Below, one piece after another: positions 1 to 8,689 of a DNA stretch of 64,000 nucleotides. The position numbers and the translations under genes are program-made. Position 1 is the first letter of the stretch; every line of letters begins with the position of its first letter. Origin of the DNA: Methylobacterium sp. 10 (GTDB lineage Bacteria; Pseudomonadota; Alphaproteobacteria; Rhizobiales; Beijerinckiaceae). A model generated the notes under the pieces. That model was not told where the DNA came from and made no database searches. It saw only the letters and a program-made list of their open reading frames with translations. The stretch lies in contig NZ_KI912577.1 in assembly GCF_000519085.1 (NCBI RefSeq), positions 3,652,035-3,716,034 of the forward strand, given 5' to 3'.

Positions 1-743
1 TCGGCGAGGCCGAGCGCCGCGACCTTGGCCCGGAAGATCTCCTCGATCCCGTCCGAGGCACGGATGAACGAACCGATGAAAACGACGAGTGGGTCGGCGC
101 CGCGCGCCTTCAGGCCGGCCGCGATGTCGAGGATCGCCTCCGGCTGCTTGCCCGGATAGATCGAGCCGAAATGACCGAGGACGAGGCGCCCCTCCTCGCG
201 GGCGGCGCGCATCCGTTCGGACAGGGCGCTCGGCACGGTGGCCTCGGGCCGCGTGATGTTCGGGGGCAGGGGCATCATCACCGCCCGCCGGGCGAGACGG
301 CCGATCACAGGATCGGCGGCGAGCTCGTCCCGGACCTGGGGCGACAGCAGGACGACGGTGTCCGCGAGGAGCAGGAGCGGCCGCAGGACGAGGCGGCGCA
401 GGCGGTGCATTCCGCCCCATTCGTGCAAGATCGCGACCCGCCGCCGACCTCGCAGCAGCGCCACGGCAAAGGCGGCAGGCGGCCCGGAAAGGGCCCGCTT
501 CCAGGCCACCACGGGCAGGTTGGCGATGACCGCGCGGCTCTTCCCCACGGCGCGCCAGATCTCGCCGAGCGGCATGCGGCCCGGCGCGAGGACGAGGGTC
601 TCCTGAGGCTGTTCCTGAAGCCTGAGCGCCTCCACCAGCTGGCCCGCAAAATCGCCGACGCCGCAGGGCGGATGCCCCGTTCCCATGAGATGGAGGCAGA
701 GGGAGGGCGCCTTCGTGTCTCCCGGTCCAGGGCGTTGCGTCAT
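1..743 (-). CDS. Glycosyltransferase (GT4-like), C-terminal part outside window
   Basis: The reading frame starts at ATG 743 and runs off the left edge without a stop, giving 247 codons. The N-terminal half has the look of a GT-B fold acceptor domain: a GTGHPPCGVGDF glycine-rich loop near residue 22 and an ILHEWGGMHR stretch near residue 105. Near residue 195 comes LVLGHFGSIYPGKQPE, the phosphate-binding start of the nucleotide-sugar domain of family 4 transferases. It should transfer a sugar to a glycan acceptor in the cytoplasm; donor and acceptor are unknown. It is divergent from the cupin/GNAT pair at 1030, so the three may belong to one surface-polysaccharide locus, which is an inference from proximity. 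The gap 744-1029 holds no convincing gene. Confidence 0.8.
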   Translation of the reverse strand, partial: MTQRPGPGDTKAPSLCLHLMGTGHPPCGVGDFAGQLVEALRLQEQPQETLVLAPGRMPLGEIWRAVGKSRAVIANLPVVAWKRALSGPPAAFAVALLRGRRRVAILHEWGGMHRLRRLVLRPLLLLADTVVLLSPQVRDELAADPVIGRLARRAVMMPLPPNITRPEATVPSALSERMRAAREEGRLVLGHFGSIYPGKQPEAILDIAAGLKARGADPLVVFIGSFIRASDGIEEIFRAKVAALGLA

Positions 744-1029
744 GCGGCGAGGTTCCGGAAGAGGATGTGACCCGCCGATCCTACCCCGCCGTCGCTTGCG
801 AAAGACTTTCGCACACGCATCCCGGCACATACTTTCTCGACAAGTGGGTCTTCAGCAAGTGCTTCCCGGCAAGCGCCTTTCTCGTGCAGGCCCTTTCCTG
901 CCGGCACCATGGATGCAAGGCTCACGACATCATCGGACATCGTGTCCGGAAATGGATCGATCCTATCCCGCAGGGGGACGATCCGCCTCCTTATGGCGCG
1001 GCGGGACACGATACGGATTGGCCGTCATC

Positions 1030-1962
1030 ATGAACGACCCGATCTTCACCTCCTGGGACGAGACCCACAGCGCCCTCTGGGGCCACCGGCCCCTGCGGCT
1101 CGAGCATCGGCTGCACCAATCCCCCCTGTTCTCGCGGGAGGCCCTGGCAGACCTGATCGATACCTATCCCCGCGACCAGTACAGCCTCGTCCATATGGGC
1201 GCGGCCGGCCAGCGCAAGTTCTGGCGTGAGGGCGAGACCGGGGGGCTTCCCGGCGCACAGGTGATCGAGTCCATCGCCCAGGGGCGGATGTGGCTCAACC
1301 TGCGCAATGTCGAGACCGTCGACAGGCGCTACCGCGCCACGCTCGACGCCATGTTCGAGGAATTGGCCCGGCGCGTTCCCGGCTTCTCCCCGGCGAAATC
1401 CACCTGCGGCATCCTGATCTCGTCGCCCAACGCCCAGGTCTATTATCATGCCGACCTGCCGGGGCAGCACCTGTGGCAGATCATCGGCGCCAAGCGGGTC
1501 TACGTCTATCCCTCGACCCCGCCCTTCGTGACGCCGCGTCATCTCGAAGACATCGCCCTCTTCGATGTGGAGGTCGATATGCCCTACGCGCCCTGGTACG
1601 ACGCCCATGCGCAGGTGATGGAGCTGTCGCCCGGCCAGATGCTGAGCTGGCCGCTCAACGCGCCGCACCGGGTCGAGAATCTCGACTGCCTCAACGTGTC
1701 GATGACGGTCTCCTTCGTGGACGAGCCGATCCGCCGCAAGCAGATCGTCAACCTCGCCAACGGCATGCTGCGCCACCGCTTCGGGCGCGAGCCGGCGAGC
1801 CACGCCATCACCGGGCCGGGCTACTGGTCGAAGGCGGTGATGCAGAAGCTGCTGCGCGACAGCGCCTGGGTGAAGAGGGAGCGCGCGGCCCGCCGCGCCG
1901 TCGATTTCCGCCTCGATGCGGCCCGTCCGGGCCAGATCCTCGAACTCCCCGCTCCGGCGTGA
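1030..1962 (+). CDS. Cupin-like (Cupin_8/JmjC-fold) protein
   Basis: This 310-residue protein starts at ATG 1030. The frame stays open upstream to 685, but those residues look non-coding (Arg/Pro/Ser-rich). The middle of the protein has a double-stranded beta-helix signature: VYYHADLPGQHLWQIIGAKR, where H and D could be the metal-binding HxD pair, followed by YVYPSTPP and, about 80 residues later, LSWPLNAPHRVENL with the second histidine. That pattern is seen in Cupin_8/JmjC-type Fe(II)/2-oxoglutarate oxygenases. Whether it binds iron or hydroxylates anything cannot be told from sequence. Its TGA overlaps the GTG start of the next gene (GTGA), so the two are likely translationally coupled. 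Confidence 0.75.
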   Translation: MNDPIFTSWDETHSALWGHRPLRLEHRLHQSPLFSREALADLIDTYPRDQYSLVHMGAAGQRKFWREGETGGLPGAQVIESIAQGRMWLNLRNVETVDRRYRATLDAMFEELARRVPGFSPAKSTCGILISSPNAQVYYHADLPGQHLWQIIGAKRVYVYPSTPPFVTPRHLEDIALFDVEVDMPYAPWYDAHAQVMELSPGQMLSWPLNAPHRVENLDCLNVSMTVSFVDEPIRRKQIVNLANGMLRHRFGREPASHAITGPGYWSKAVMQKLLRDSAWVKRERAARRAVDFRLDAARPGQILELPAPA

Positions 1963-3149
1963 GGAATACGGCGCCGGCGGCAGATCGCCGGGGCATCGCG
2001 AGTCCGGACACGTCCGTCTTCGGCACCCGGGGCTATGCGGTGGCGATCGCCTCGGATTGGACGGAACACGTCCCCGGATGGACGGGCGCGCCGACGCCCT
2101 TCCAGGATCCGGCCTGGATCGAGACCTGGTACGAAGCGCTTCGAGGCCGGGTGGGGCTGACGCCGCTCCCGGTGACGGTGCGGGACGAGGCGACGGGCGC
2201 GCTCGCACTGCATCTCCCCCTGGTGATCGACGAGACCGGGCGGCGCCGCGTCATCGCCTTCGCCGATCTCGGCCTCACCGATTACAACGCGCCGCTCCTC
2301 GGCCCCGCGGCCCCGCGGGACCATGCCGGCGCCCTGCGGCTGTGGCGGGCGATCCGCCATGCGCTGCCCCGCGCCGACCTTCTCTCCCTGCGCAAGATGC
2401 CGGCGGCCTTCGCCGACGGGCCCAATCCGCTGTCCCTGATCAGGGGAGCGTGCCCGTGCCCTCTGAGCGGCAACGAGGTCAGGACGGGCGAGGATTGGGA
2501 CGCCTATCATCGCGGCCTCGCCAAGACCGTGCGCAAGGAACTGGAGCGAAGCTGGCGGGTGTTCTCCCGCGAGCCGGAGACGACCTTCCGCATCGTCACC
2601 GACCAGGACGAGGCCCAGCGGGTATTGGAGGTGATGGCGCGCCAGCAGGAGGCGCGCATGCGCAGCATCGGCGCCGATTACCGCCTCGACGAGACCGAGT
2701 TCGACGCCTTCTACCGTCGTCTCGTGGAACGAGGCCTCGGCCGCGGCTACGCCGTCGTCAGCGCCCTGATGGCGGGAGACGAGGTCGTCGCCGCGCTGCT
2801 CGGCATCCGCGATGCCGACACCTACGTCATGATCCGCATCAGCAATGCCGGGGAGGGGTGGTCGAACTGCTCGCCGGGCCGCCTCGTGATCGACAAGACC
2901 ATGGAGGCACTCCATCGAGAGGGCTGCCGCTCGTTCGATTTCAGCGTCGGCGACTACGATTACAAACGCCGTTTCGGGGTCGAGCCCCTACCGCTTGTGG
3001 ATCTCATCGTGCCCCTCGGCTGGCGCGGCCTGAAGGGCGCGGCCCGGGCAAGGCTGGTCGCGACACTGCGCCGTTATCCCGCCCTCGACCGGCGGGTGCG
3101 GGACGCCGCCTGCCGGGCCATCCTGCTCTGGCGGAAGCGCCGTTCGTGA
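1959..3149 (+). CDS. GNAT-fold acetyltransferase, CelD/BcsL (Acetyltransf_6) type
   Basis: The protein has 396 residues if translation begins at GTG 1959, which overlaps the upstream stop; GTG 2040 is a shorter alternative. The N-terminal part (PFQDPAWIETWYEAL near residue 48, then a HLPLVIDETGRRRVIAF strand) and the C-terminal FDFSVGDYDYKRRFG motif near residue 330 are typical of the FemAB-like GNAT proteins annotated as CelD/BcsL in exopolysaccharide or cellulose clusters. These transfer acyl or aminoacyl groups; the substrate here is unknown. Coupling to the cupin-like gene and proximity to a glycosyltransferase suggest decoration of a cell-surface glycan. The fold is fairly sure, the role is inference. 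Confidence 0.75.
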   Translation: MRNTAPAADRRGIASPDTSVFGTRGYAVAIASDWTEHVPGWTGAPTPFQDPAWIETWYEALRGRVGLTPLPVTVRDEATGALALHLPLVIDETGRRRVIAFADLGLTDYNAPLLGPAAPRDHAGALRLWRAIRHALPRADLLSLRKMPAAFADGPNPLSLIRGACPCPLSGNEVRTGEDWDAYHRGLAKTVRKELERSWRVFSREPETTFRIVTDQDEAQRVLEVMARQQEARMRSIGADYRLDETEFDAFYRRLVERGLGRGYAVVSALMAGDEVVAALLGIRDADTYVMIRISNAGEGWSNCSPGRLVIDKTMEALHREGCRSFDFSVGDYDYKRRFGVEPLPLVDLIVPLGWRGLKGAARARLVATLRRYPALDRRVRDAACRAILLWRKRRS

Positions 3150-3267
3150 AGGGGTGGCTTCCCAGCGCGTTCGTTGCCTGTCCTGGCAAAAAAACCAGAT
3201 CCCTATCCTCCCGCTGCTGCGGTATGCCAACGCCGTGCTTTCACCTGCCGGACGGAGATAGCCCCGC

Positions 3268-4596
3268 ATGAGCCAACCTCGTCGCCTGCATCTCGGCGCC
3301 TTCATGCGGCCGATCGGCATCCACACCGCCTGGTGGCGCTATCCCGGCGGATATCCGGACGCGAATTTCAGCTTTCCCCATCTCAAGCGTTTCGCCCAGC
3401 GCCTGGAAGCGGCCAAGTTCGACGCGTTCTTCATGGCCGACCATCTGGCGGTGATGAACATGCCCATGGCCGCGCTGAAGCGCAGCGCCACCGTGACCTC
3501 CTTCGACCCGATGACCCTGCTGCCGGCGCTGGCCGCCGTCACCGAGCGGATCGGGCTCATCGCCACGGCCTCCACGACCTATAACGAGCCCTATCATGTG
3601 GCCCGGAAGTTCGCCTCCCTCGACCATATCTCGAACGGCCGCGCCGGCTGGAACCTCGTCACCTCCGGCAACCCGGACGAGGCCCTGAATTTCGGCCGCG
3701 ACGCCCATCTCGACCACGCGGTCCGCTATGCCCGCGCCCGCGAGTTCTTCGACGTGGTCACCGGCCTGTGGGATTCCTGGGCCGACGACGCCTTCGTCCG
3801 CGACGTGGAGGAGGGAGTCTATTTCGACCCCGACAAGCTCCACGTCCTCGACCATGCCGGCGAGTTCCTGAAGGTGAAGGGGCCGCTCAACATCGCACGC
3901 CCAGTCCAGGGCTGGCCGGTGATCGTCCAGGCCGGCGCATCGGAGGCCGGGCGCCAGATCGCCGCCGCGACCGCCGAGGTGGTGTTCGGCTCCGCCTCGA
4001 AACTCGCCGCCGCCCAGGACTTCTACGCCGACGTGAAAGGCAGGATGCCGGCCCTCGGCCGCGACCCCGACCATCTTAAGATCCTGCCAGGCGCCTTCAT
4101 CGTCCTCGGCGCGACGCGGGAGGAAGCCGAGGCCAAGAAGGCGCGGCTCGACGCCCTGGTGCCCACCGACAGCGGGATCGCCAACCTCTCCGTGCGCCTC
4201 GGCGTCGATGCCTCGGGCTTCGACCTCGACGCGCCCCTGCCCGAGATCCCCGAGACCAACGCCAGCAAGAGCTCCCAGGCCCAGATCGTCGGCTATGCCC
4301 GCAAGACCGGGGCGACGGTGCGGGAACTCGCCCAGCGGGTAGGCGGCTATGGCGGGCTCACCATGGTGGGCACGCCCGGGCAGGTGGCGGACGAGATGGA
4401 GGAATGGCTCCACGGCCGCGCTTGCGACGGCTTCAACGTCATGTTCCCGTTCGTTCCGGAAGGGCTCCACGACGTAGTCGACACCCTGGTGCCCGAACTC
4501 CGGCGCCGGGGCCTGTTCCGCACCGAATACGAGGGGACGACCCTACGCGACCATCTCGGCCTGCCGCGCCCGGCCAACCGGTTCTTCCCGGCCTGA
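3268..4596 (+). CDS. LLM-class flavin-dependent monooxygenase (NtaA/SnaA/DszA family)
   Basis: This 442-residue protein has a family-typical length. It opens with LHLGAFMRPIGIHTAWWR and carries the hallmarks of the NtaA/SnaA/DszA/SsuD luciferase-like branch: FDAFFMADHLAV near residue 50, a TASTTYNEPYHVARKFASLD block near residue 105, then SNGRAGWNLVTSGNPDEALNFG near residue 125. These enzymes use reduced FMN from a separate reductase plus oxygen to oxidise small organic substrates such as sulfonates, sulfides and chelators. No reductase or transporter gene lies next to it, so the substrate stays open. A GC-rich hairpin follows the stop. Confidence 0.87.
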   Translation: MSQPRRLHLGAFMRPIGIHTAWWRYPGGYPDANFSFPHLKRFAQRLEAAKFDAFFMADHLAVMNMPMAALKRSATVTSFDPMTLLPALAAVTERIGLIATASTTYNEPYHVARKFASLDHISNGRAGWNLVTSGNPDEALNFGRDAHLDHAVRYARAREFFDVVTGLWDSWADDAFVRDVEEGVYFDPDKLHVLDHAGEFLKVKGPLNIARPVQGWPVIVQAGASEAGRQIAAATAEVVFGSASKLAAAQDFYADVKGRMPALGRDPDHLKILPGAFIVLGATREEAEAKKARLDALVPTDSGIANLSVRLGVDASGFDLDAPLPEIPETNASKSSQAQIVGYARKTGATVRELAQRVGGYGGLTMVGTPGQVADEMEEWLHGRACDGFNVMFPFVPEGLHDVVDTLVPELRRRGLFRTEYEGTTLRDHLGLPRPANRFFPA

Positions 4597-4601
4597 CGGA
4601 C

Positions 4602-4631
4602 AGGCCGCCCTCCGAGCGGGTAGGGCGGCCT
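4602..4631. terminator. GC-rich hairpin between convergent genes
   Basis: A perfect 10-bp stem, AGGCCGCCCT pairing with AGGGCGGCCT around a 10-nt loop, lies between the LLM stop (4596) and the DUF892 stop (4639). It has no T-run on either side, so it may work as a shared bidirectional terminator or mRNA-end protector rather than a textbook intrinsic terminator. Confidence 0.55.
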
Positions 4632-4638
4632 CATCGGA

Positions 4639-5142
4639 TCAGGCGGCGCGGCGGTTGACCTGCCCCTCGGCCAGGCGCGTCAGGCGCTCGTCGGTGGCAC
4701 GCTCCTCGTCCAGGGTCTGCTGCAGTACGCCGGCGCAATCGTCCCGGCCGAGCTGCTTGGCCCAGGCCACGAGGGTGCCGTAGCGCGTGATCTCGTAATG
4801 CTCCACCGCCTGGGCGCAGGCGATGAGGGCGGCATCGAGCACAGTCTTGTCGCCGATCTCACCGGAGACTTCGTTGGTCTCCTTGATGATGCCGTCGATG
4901 GCCGGACAGGTCACCGCCTTCGGGGTATGGCCATGCATCTCGAAGACCCTCTCCAGGCGCTGGATCTGGCCTTCGGTTTCCGCGAGGTGCTTCTCGAACC
5001 CGCTCTTGAGTTCCGGATCGGTTGCCTTGGCGATCATCTTCGGCAGCGCCTTGGTGATCTGGTTCTCGGCGTAATAGATGTCCTGCAGGGTGTGCACGAA
5101 CAGGTCGTCGAGGGTCTGGATGTCCTTGGTGAAAAGGCCCAT
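4639..5142 (-). CDS. Ferritin-like DUF892 (YciF/YciE-type) protein
   Basis: This 167-residue protein is the family's usual length. It starts MGLFTKDIQTLDDLFVHTLQ and has the four-helix pattern with possible carboxylate/histidine metal ligands: DIYYAENQI near residue 22, EKHLAETEGQIQRLE near residue 50, AVEHYEITRYGTL near residue 112 and LDEERATDERL near residue 143. Members are soluble diiron-fold proteins induced by stress in enterobacteria; the enzymatic role is not known. It is monocistronic and convergent with the LLM gene. An 8-bp inverted repeat (CCTGGATC 5210-5217 / GATCCAGG 5252-5259) lies upstream of its start. Confidence 0.88.
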   Translation of the reverse strand: MGLFTKDIQTLDDLFVHTLQDIYYAENQITKALPKMIAKATDPELKSGFEKHLAETEGQIQRLERVFEMHGHTPKAVTCPAIDGIIKETNEVSGEIGDKTVLDAALIACAQAVEHYEITRYGTLVAWAKQLGRDDCAGVLQQTLDEERATDERLTRLAEGQVNRRAA

Positions 5143-5623
5143 GATTCGTTGCTCCGTAAATGAGTTCGTGACGCATCGAACAGAATCAGCGCGCTTTCAT
5201 CGCCAATAACCTGGATCATTCCCCCGCAACTATTCGTAAACGGCAAAGTTCGATCCAGGTGAAATCATGATTTCGGCGCGCGCTTGCTAGGCCGGATCAA
5301 GAGATTCACGCCGCGATGGTTCCAAGCGACATGAGGCGGCAGAGGTTGAGATTCGTCTCGGCGCCGCCATGGACAGCGCCCCTCTCACGGACGTGCGGGC
5401 GTCGTGCCGGAGAATCGGATCGGCATAGAGCAGGGGATCCCCTGAGGAGCTTGGCTACGGCAGCACACCGTCATTCGAAGGCATGAAACAAATTAAGGCA
5501 TGCTCGAATTACCGGCATGTACTGTTTTTCGCACGTTTAGCCGGTGCAAATATCAGACACCGCTCATATCATCACGAGACGTCGGGGGCATGAACGCCCA
5601 GCAGCCATCGGAGACGTCGGATC
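5143..5623. other. Intergenic stretch, no gene seen
   Basis: These 481 bases hold the promoter side of the DUF892 gene and of the small ORF at 5624. Besides the weak inverted repeat at 5210-5259 I see no convincing coding frame, RNA gene or repeat. Confidence 0.5.
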
Positions 5624-5851
5624 ATGACTTTGAGCTCACCTCGGAATTCGGCCGAAATCTTTGCTTTCGTGCCCAGAAAGAACGCATCACCCGCACGTGC
5701 CTATTCGACAGGCACGCGCAAGAGCGTCAATGCCGTGGTGGACCTCGCAGGGCGCATTGCACAGCCGATGGCGTTGCCGAGGATGGATTTCGGCGACAGC
5801 TGGTATCATGCCCAGGCGATCCTGGACGACGGGCGGAACCGGAAGGTCTGA
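5624..5851 (+). CDS. Small DUF2735-like protein
   Basis: A 75-residue ORF with codon use like its neighbours. The translation has an N-terminal SPRNSAEIFAFVPR segment and a C-terminal FGDSWYHAQAILDD segment. This resembles the small DUF2735 proteins of Rhizobiales (an SAxIYxFP-like start and a WYHxxAI-like end) as I remember them. No function is known for that family. It has no signal peptide or membrane segment and precedes the shikimate-dehydrogenase-like gene by 84 bases, on the same strand. Confidence 0.5.
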   Translation: MTLSSPRNSAEIFAFVPRKNASPARAYSTGTRKSVNAVVDLAGRIAQPMALPRMDFGDSWYHAQAILDDGRNRKV

Positions 5852-5935
5852 CGGGCGCGGCGCATCACGGGACATGGTATCGCTCCGGTGCCGGAACGCG
5901 GGACGAACCGCGCCTCCGGCCAGCCGGAGACCGCG

Positions 5936-6751
5936 ATGAAGCCGCCGATCGGACGCGAGACCACGTTGTGCATGTCCCTGTCGGGACGACCGGGCCATTT
6001 CGGGTCGCGCTTCCACAACCGGCTCTACGAGCTCATGGGGCTCGACTACGTCTACAAGGCCTTCACCACCACCGACCTACCCGCCGCGATCGGTGGCATA
6101 CGGGCCTTGGGCATTCGCGGTTGCGCGATCTCCATGCCGTTCAAGGAGGCCGTGATCCCGCTTCTCGACGAGCTCGAAGCCTCGGCGGCGGCCATCGACA
6201 GCGTCAATACGGTGGTAAACGAGGCCGGGCGCCTCACCGGCTACAATACCGACTACATCGCCATCCGCCTCCTCATCGAGAAGCACGGCGTCGATCCGCG
6301 AACACCGTTCCTCCTGCGCGGGTCCGGCGGCATGGCCAAGGCCGTCGTCGCAGCCCTGCGTGATGCGGGTTTCCCGAACGGTACGCTCGTCGCACGCAAC
6401 GAGCCGGCCGGACGAGCCCTGGCGGAGAGTCATGGCTATGGCTGGCGCCCCGAGATCGGCGAGGCGCAGGCCCCACTCCTCATCAACGTCACGCCCCTGG
6501 GCATGGAAGGACCGGAGGCCGATGCCCTCGCCTTCCCCGCCCCTCAGATCGCTGCCAGCACCATCGCCTTCGACGTGGTTGCACTGCCCTCGACGACGCC
6601 CTTCCTGCGCGCTGCCGAAGGCCTGGGAAAGCGCCTCATCACCGGCCACGAGGTGGTGGTGCTGCAGGCCTTGGAGCAGTTCGTCCTGTATACCGGTCGG
6701 ATTCCGGGTGAGGATCAGGTCGCCGACGCCGCGGCCTTCGCCCAAACCTGA
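5936..6751 (+). CDS. Shikimate 5-dehydrogenase-like protein (AroE paralogue type)
   Basis: 271 residues from ATG 5936, which has a GGAGA ribosome site 5 bases upstream; an upstream ATG at 5888 in frame lacks one. The N-terminal substrate domain contains LCMSLSGRPGHFGSRFHN (the SxS shikimate-contact region), then GCAISMPFKEAVIP near residue 63 with the catalytic-type lysine, and DSVNTVVNEAGRLTGYNTD near residue 88, where N and D are shikimate ligands. The C-terminal domain has RGSGGMAKAVVAAL, a nucleotide-binding loop of GxGGxA type. Usual AroE reduces 3-dehydroshikimate with NADPH. The 'R-G-S-G-G' loop and lack of aro neighbours suggest a paralogue with another substrate, such as a quinate/shikimate-like compound. 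Confidence 0.78.
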   Translation: MKPPIGRETTLCMSLSGRPGHFGSRFHNRLYELMGLDYVYKAFTTTDLPAAIGGIRALGIRGCAISMPFKEAVIPLLDELEASAAAIDSVNTVVNEAGRLTGYNTDYIAIRLLIEKHGVDPRTPFLLRGSGGMAKAVVAALRDAGFPNGTLVARNEPAGRALAESHGYGWRPEIGEAQAPLLINVTPLGMEGPEADALAFPAPQIAASTIAFDVVALPSTTPFLRAAEGLGKRLITGHEVVVLQALEQFVLYTGRIPGEDQVADAAAFAQT

Positions 6752-6934
6752 TGCGTTCTCTACTCATGAGGGCTCATGCCCCGTTCCATGAGAGAAAACT
6801 AAGGGAATCCTGCAGGATATTTCCGTCTTTCGGCTTGCTTTGGCGGGGGGCGGGCAATAGGTATCTCTCAAGCGCAGCGATCACGCGCAACCGAGATGTC
6901 TTCCAAAGAAGACTTGCAACGCAGGAGAAACATT

Positions 6935-7024
6935 ATGGCTTGGACTGCCCCCGTCGTTCAGGAAGTGTGTGTCGGCATGGAAGTCACCAGCTACGAGTCG
7001 GCTGAGATCGACACCTTCAACTAA
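6935..7024 (+). CDS. pqqA: PQQ precursor peptide PqqA
   Basis: A 29-residue peptide beginning MAWTAPVVQEVCVGMEVTSY. It has the invariant Glu16 and Tyr20 (spacing E-x3-Y) that PqqE cross-links to build pyrroloquinoline quinone, and ends IDTFN like other PqqA peptides. A good ribosome site (GGAG) sits at 6924. A strong intrinsic terminator follows at 7083. No pqqB, pqqC/D or pqqE lies in the window, so this copy is expressed alone, presumably supplying substrate to PQQ enzymes encoded elsewhere. Methylotrophs need PQQ for periplasmic alcohol dehydrogenases. Too short for ordinary gene callers, but the match to the family is clear. Confidence 0.93.
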   Translation: MAWTAPVVQEVCVGMEVTSYESAEIDTFN

Positions 7025-7082
7025 GGTGGCGGGAAGCTATCGAGCTTCCAGTGCATGACATGAGACTCACCTCTCCGCGACG

Positions 7083-7105
7083 AGCCGCCTCCGGGCGGCT
7101 TTTTG
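7083..7105 (+). terminator. Intrinsic terminator of pqqA
   Basis: The stem AGCCGCC / GGCGGCT with a TCCG loop is followed by a run of T. It lies 59 bases after the pqqA stop and closes a roughly 170-nt transcription unit. Confidence 0.85.
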
Positions 7106-7136
7106 CGTTTCAGACACCATCCGACGCCCGCGCCGC

Positions 7137-7529
7137 TCAGCGGTGCATGTCGGCCTCGCGCTCCCGCCGCCGGCTCAGGATGGCATTCAGGCACGCGACG
7201 ATGATGGCGAGCTCGCTCTGACGCCTGAGGCCGAGCCGGCCGAAGATCGCCTTCAGGTGAACCCGAACGGTGCCCTCCCGGATCGCGAGCGATTCCGCCG
7301 CCTCCCGGGGCGAGCTTTCCCGGCCGGTGGCCATCGCCACCAGATCCTGCATCTGCGTCAGGCCCGGTTGCTCGAGCTGCGGAGCAATGGAGACCAGGGC
7401 CGGCGGCGGTCCATCGCGCTCGGGGTCTCGGCATGGTGGCACCGCCGCTGACGCCGATGCCGTGACAGGGAGGTCGAGCCGATGTGCGCGCCGGCACAGC
7501 GAAACGGATCGCGGCCAGCCATGAACCAT
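7137..7529 (-). CDS. Small LuxR-type HTH protein without sensor domain
   Basis: A 130-residue frame whose C-terminal 65 residues form a LuxR/FixJ-type helix-turn-helix: SPREAAESLAIREGTVRVHL and then KAIFGRLGLRRQSELAIIVA. The normal 'LTxRE' lead-in is degenerate, and the first 55 residues are low-complexity with no receiver or ligand domain. It may be a stand-alone DNA-binding protein or the surviving 3' end of a longer regulator. The start is uncertain. It is convergent with pqqA, sharing the region of the pqqA terminator. A paralogous HTH ends the larger regulator at 8690. Confidence 0.55.
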   Translation of the reverse strand: MVHGWPRSVSLCRRAHRLDLPVTASASAAVPPCRDPERDGPPPALVSIAPQLEQPGLTQMQDLVAMATGRESSPREAAESLAIREGTVRVHLKAIFGRLGLRRQSELAIIVACLNAILSRRREREADMHR

Positions 7530-7594
7530 TCAGCCGCCACAGGCGCATGATCTCAAGGTGACGATCCGACCGCGACCCAGCCCAGGAACCCGAC

Positions 7595-7747
7595 ATGACC
7601 GTTGCACGTCCCTTCCGCTGGCTCCTCGCCCTCGTCACGCTGGTCATGCCGGCATCCCTGATCCAGACCCGCCCTACGGTGGACGGATGCGAGCGTGACA
7701 AGACGAAGGAACCCCAGAGTCAGGTCGTCTTCCGGCACTACATCTGA
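7595..7747 (+). CDS. Small possibly exported peptide, unknown
   Basis: A 50-codon ORF with an AGGA ribosome site upstream. The N-terminus RPFRWLLALVTLVMPASLIQ looks like a signal peptide or a single membrane helix, followed by a charged tail with one cysteine. I recognise no family; it could be chance. Confidence 0.3.
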   Translation: MTVARPFRWLLALVTLVMPASLIQTRPTVDGCERDKTKEPQSQVVFRHYI

Positions 7748-8035
7748 TCCCGATGTAGGATCGCGGTATCGCGTGTCCCGTCCCCGTGAGGTCCGGGATC
7801 ATCGAACTTCCGGGGCGACGTCCTCTCGTTTTCCGCTCTGCCGGGTCACCGGCACTCACCGCCGATGGGGCGGCCGAACGGTGATGGATCGGCACGGGCG
7901 GCGGCACGGGCGGCGGTCGCCCTTCAGCTACGGTTCAACCGGTACGGTCTAGCTTGGGCGGCCTTACGGGAGAGGCCGCCGCGAATGCCCGGCGGCGGGA
8001 TCGCGCAAGGCGCGTCGCGCACCTCCGTGGAAGCC

Positions 8036-8308
8036 ATGCTCGCTCTGCCCACAACCACCCTCGGCACGCCTGTCCTGCACATCCCGTCATCGCCGCCGCC
8101 CCGTCCCGGCGCGGAGGCGTCCCACGCTTTCCTGCGCAGCACGATGCCCGCCCTCGACCTCGCCTTCGGCCTCGAATGCGCCGCCGACCTGCCCGAGGAC
8201 ATGGCACGACTGATCGCCCGGCTTCATGCCGGCCCCTTGGGTGCCCCCTCGCAGGACACGGCTTCGGACACCACCCGCCTGTCTGCAACGGCCTACGAGC
8301 CGGCCTGA
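8036..8308 (+). CDS. Hypothetical protein
   Basis: A 90-residue ORF with strongly GC-biased third positions, as in real genes here; the frame opens as far back as 7865 but the part before 8036 looks non-coding. The C-terminal half (ALDLAFGLECAADLPEDMAR) should be helical. No family is recognised and there is no signal or membrane segment. It is isolated between two LuxR-type regulators. GTG 8027 is an alternative start. Confidence 0.4.
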   Translation: MLALPTTTLGTPVLHIPSSPPPRPGAEASHAFLRSTMPALDLAFGLECAADLPEDMARLIARLHAGPLGAPSQDTASDTTRLSATAYEPA

Positions 8309-8689
8309 TCGCGGGACAGGACCGCAAGACGAGGCATGGCCCCCCGCCCCGATCCCCTCGAAGACGGCGGAGCGGGCGGCATGGATAGGGGCGGATGGAT
8401 TCCGTTCGACGCGTTCGCCCGTGCTGTGGCGCGCATCGATCGTCGATCGCTCATGAGATCTTACCGAACGACGATCCGGCAGCCGATCCGGACATGGTCC
8501 CGGCTCAATAATGAACGCCGGACGACCGTTGCAGCCAATCGACTTATACTGCATTTGCGGATCATATCTGCCTCTTCATGCGGATAGAACACGTCGGGCT
8601 TTCAAATCCGATCCGGTCAGGTTAGTCCTGCCTATCGTCGATAGTGTGCGGCGCTGCGCGGGAGCGTTCCGTATCGCTGAAGGGTTGAG
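8309..8689. promoter_or_regulatory. Upstream region of the LuxR gene with a 13-bp palindrome
   Basis: These 381 bases carry no convincing gene and are less GC-rich than their surroundings in the second half. A perfect palindrome CTATCGTCGATAG lies at 8632-8644, 45 bases before the LuxR-type start at 8690, a fitting position for an operator. This is inference only. Confidence 0.35.

Noticed and set aside
685..1029. N-terminal extension of the cupin-like gene
   Set aside because: Arg/Ser/Pro-rich and unlike the family start; ATG 1030 fits.
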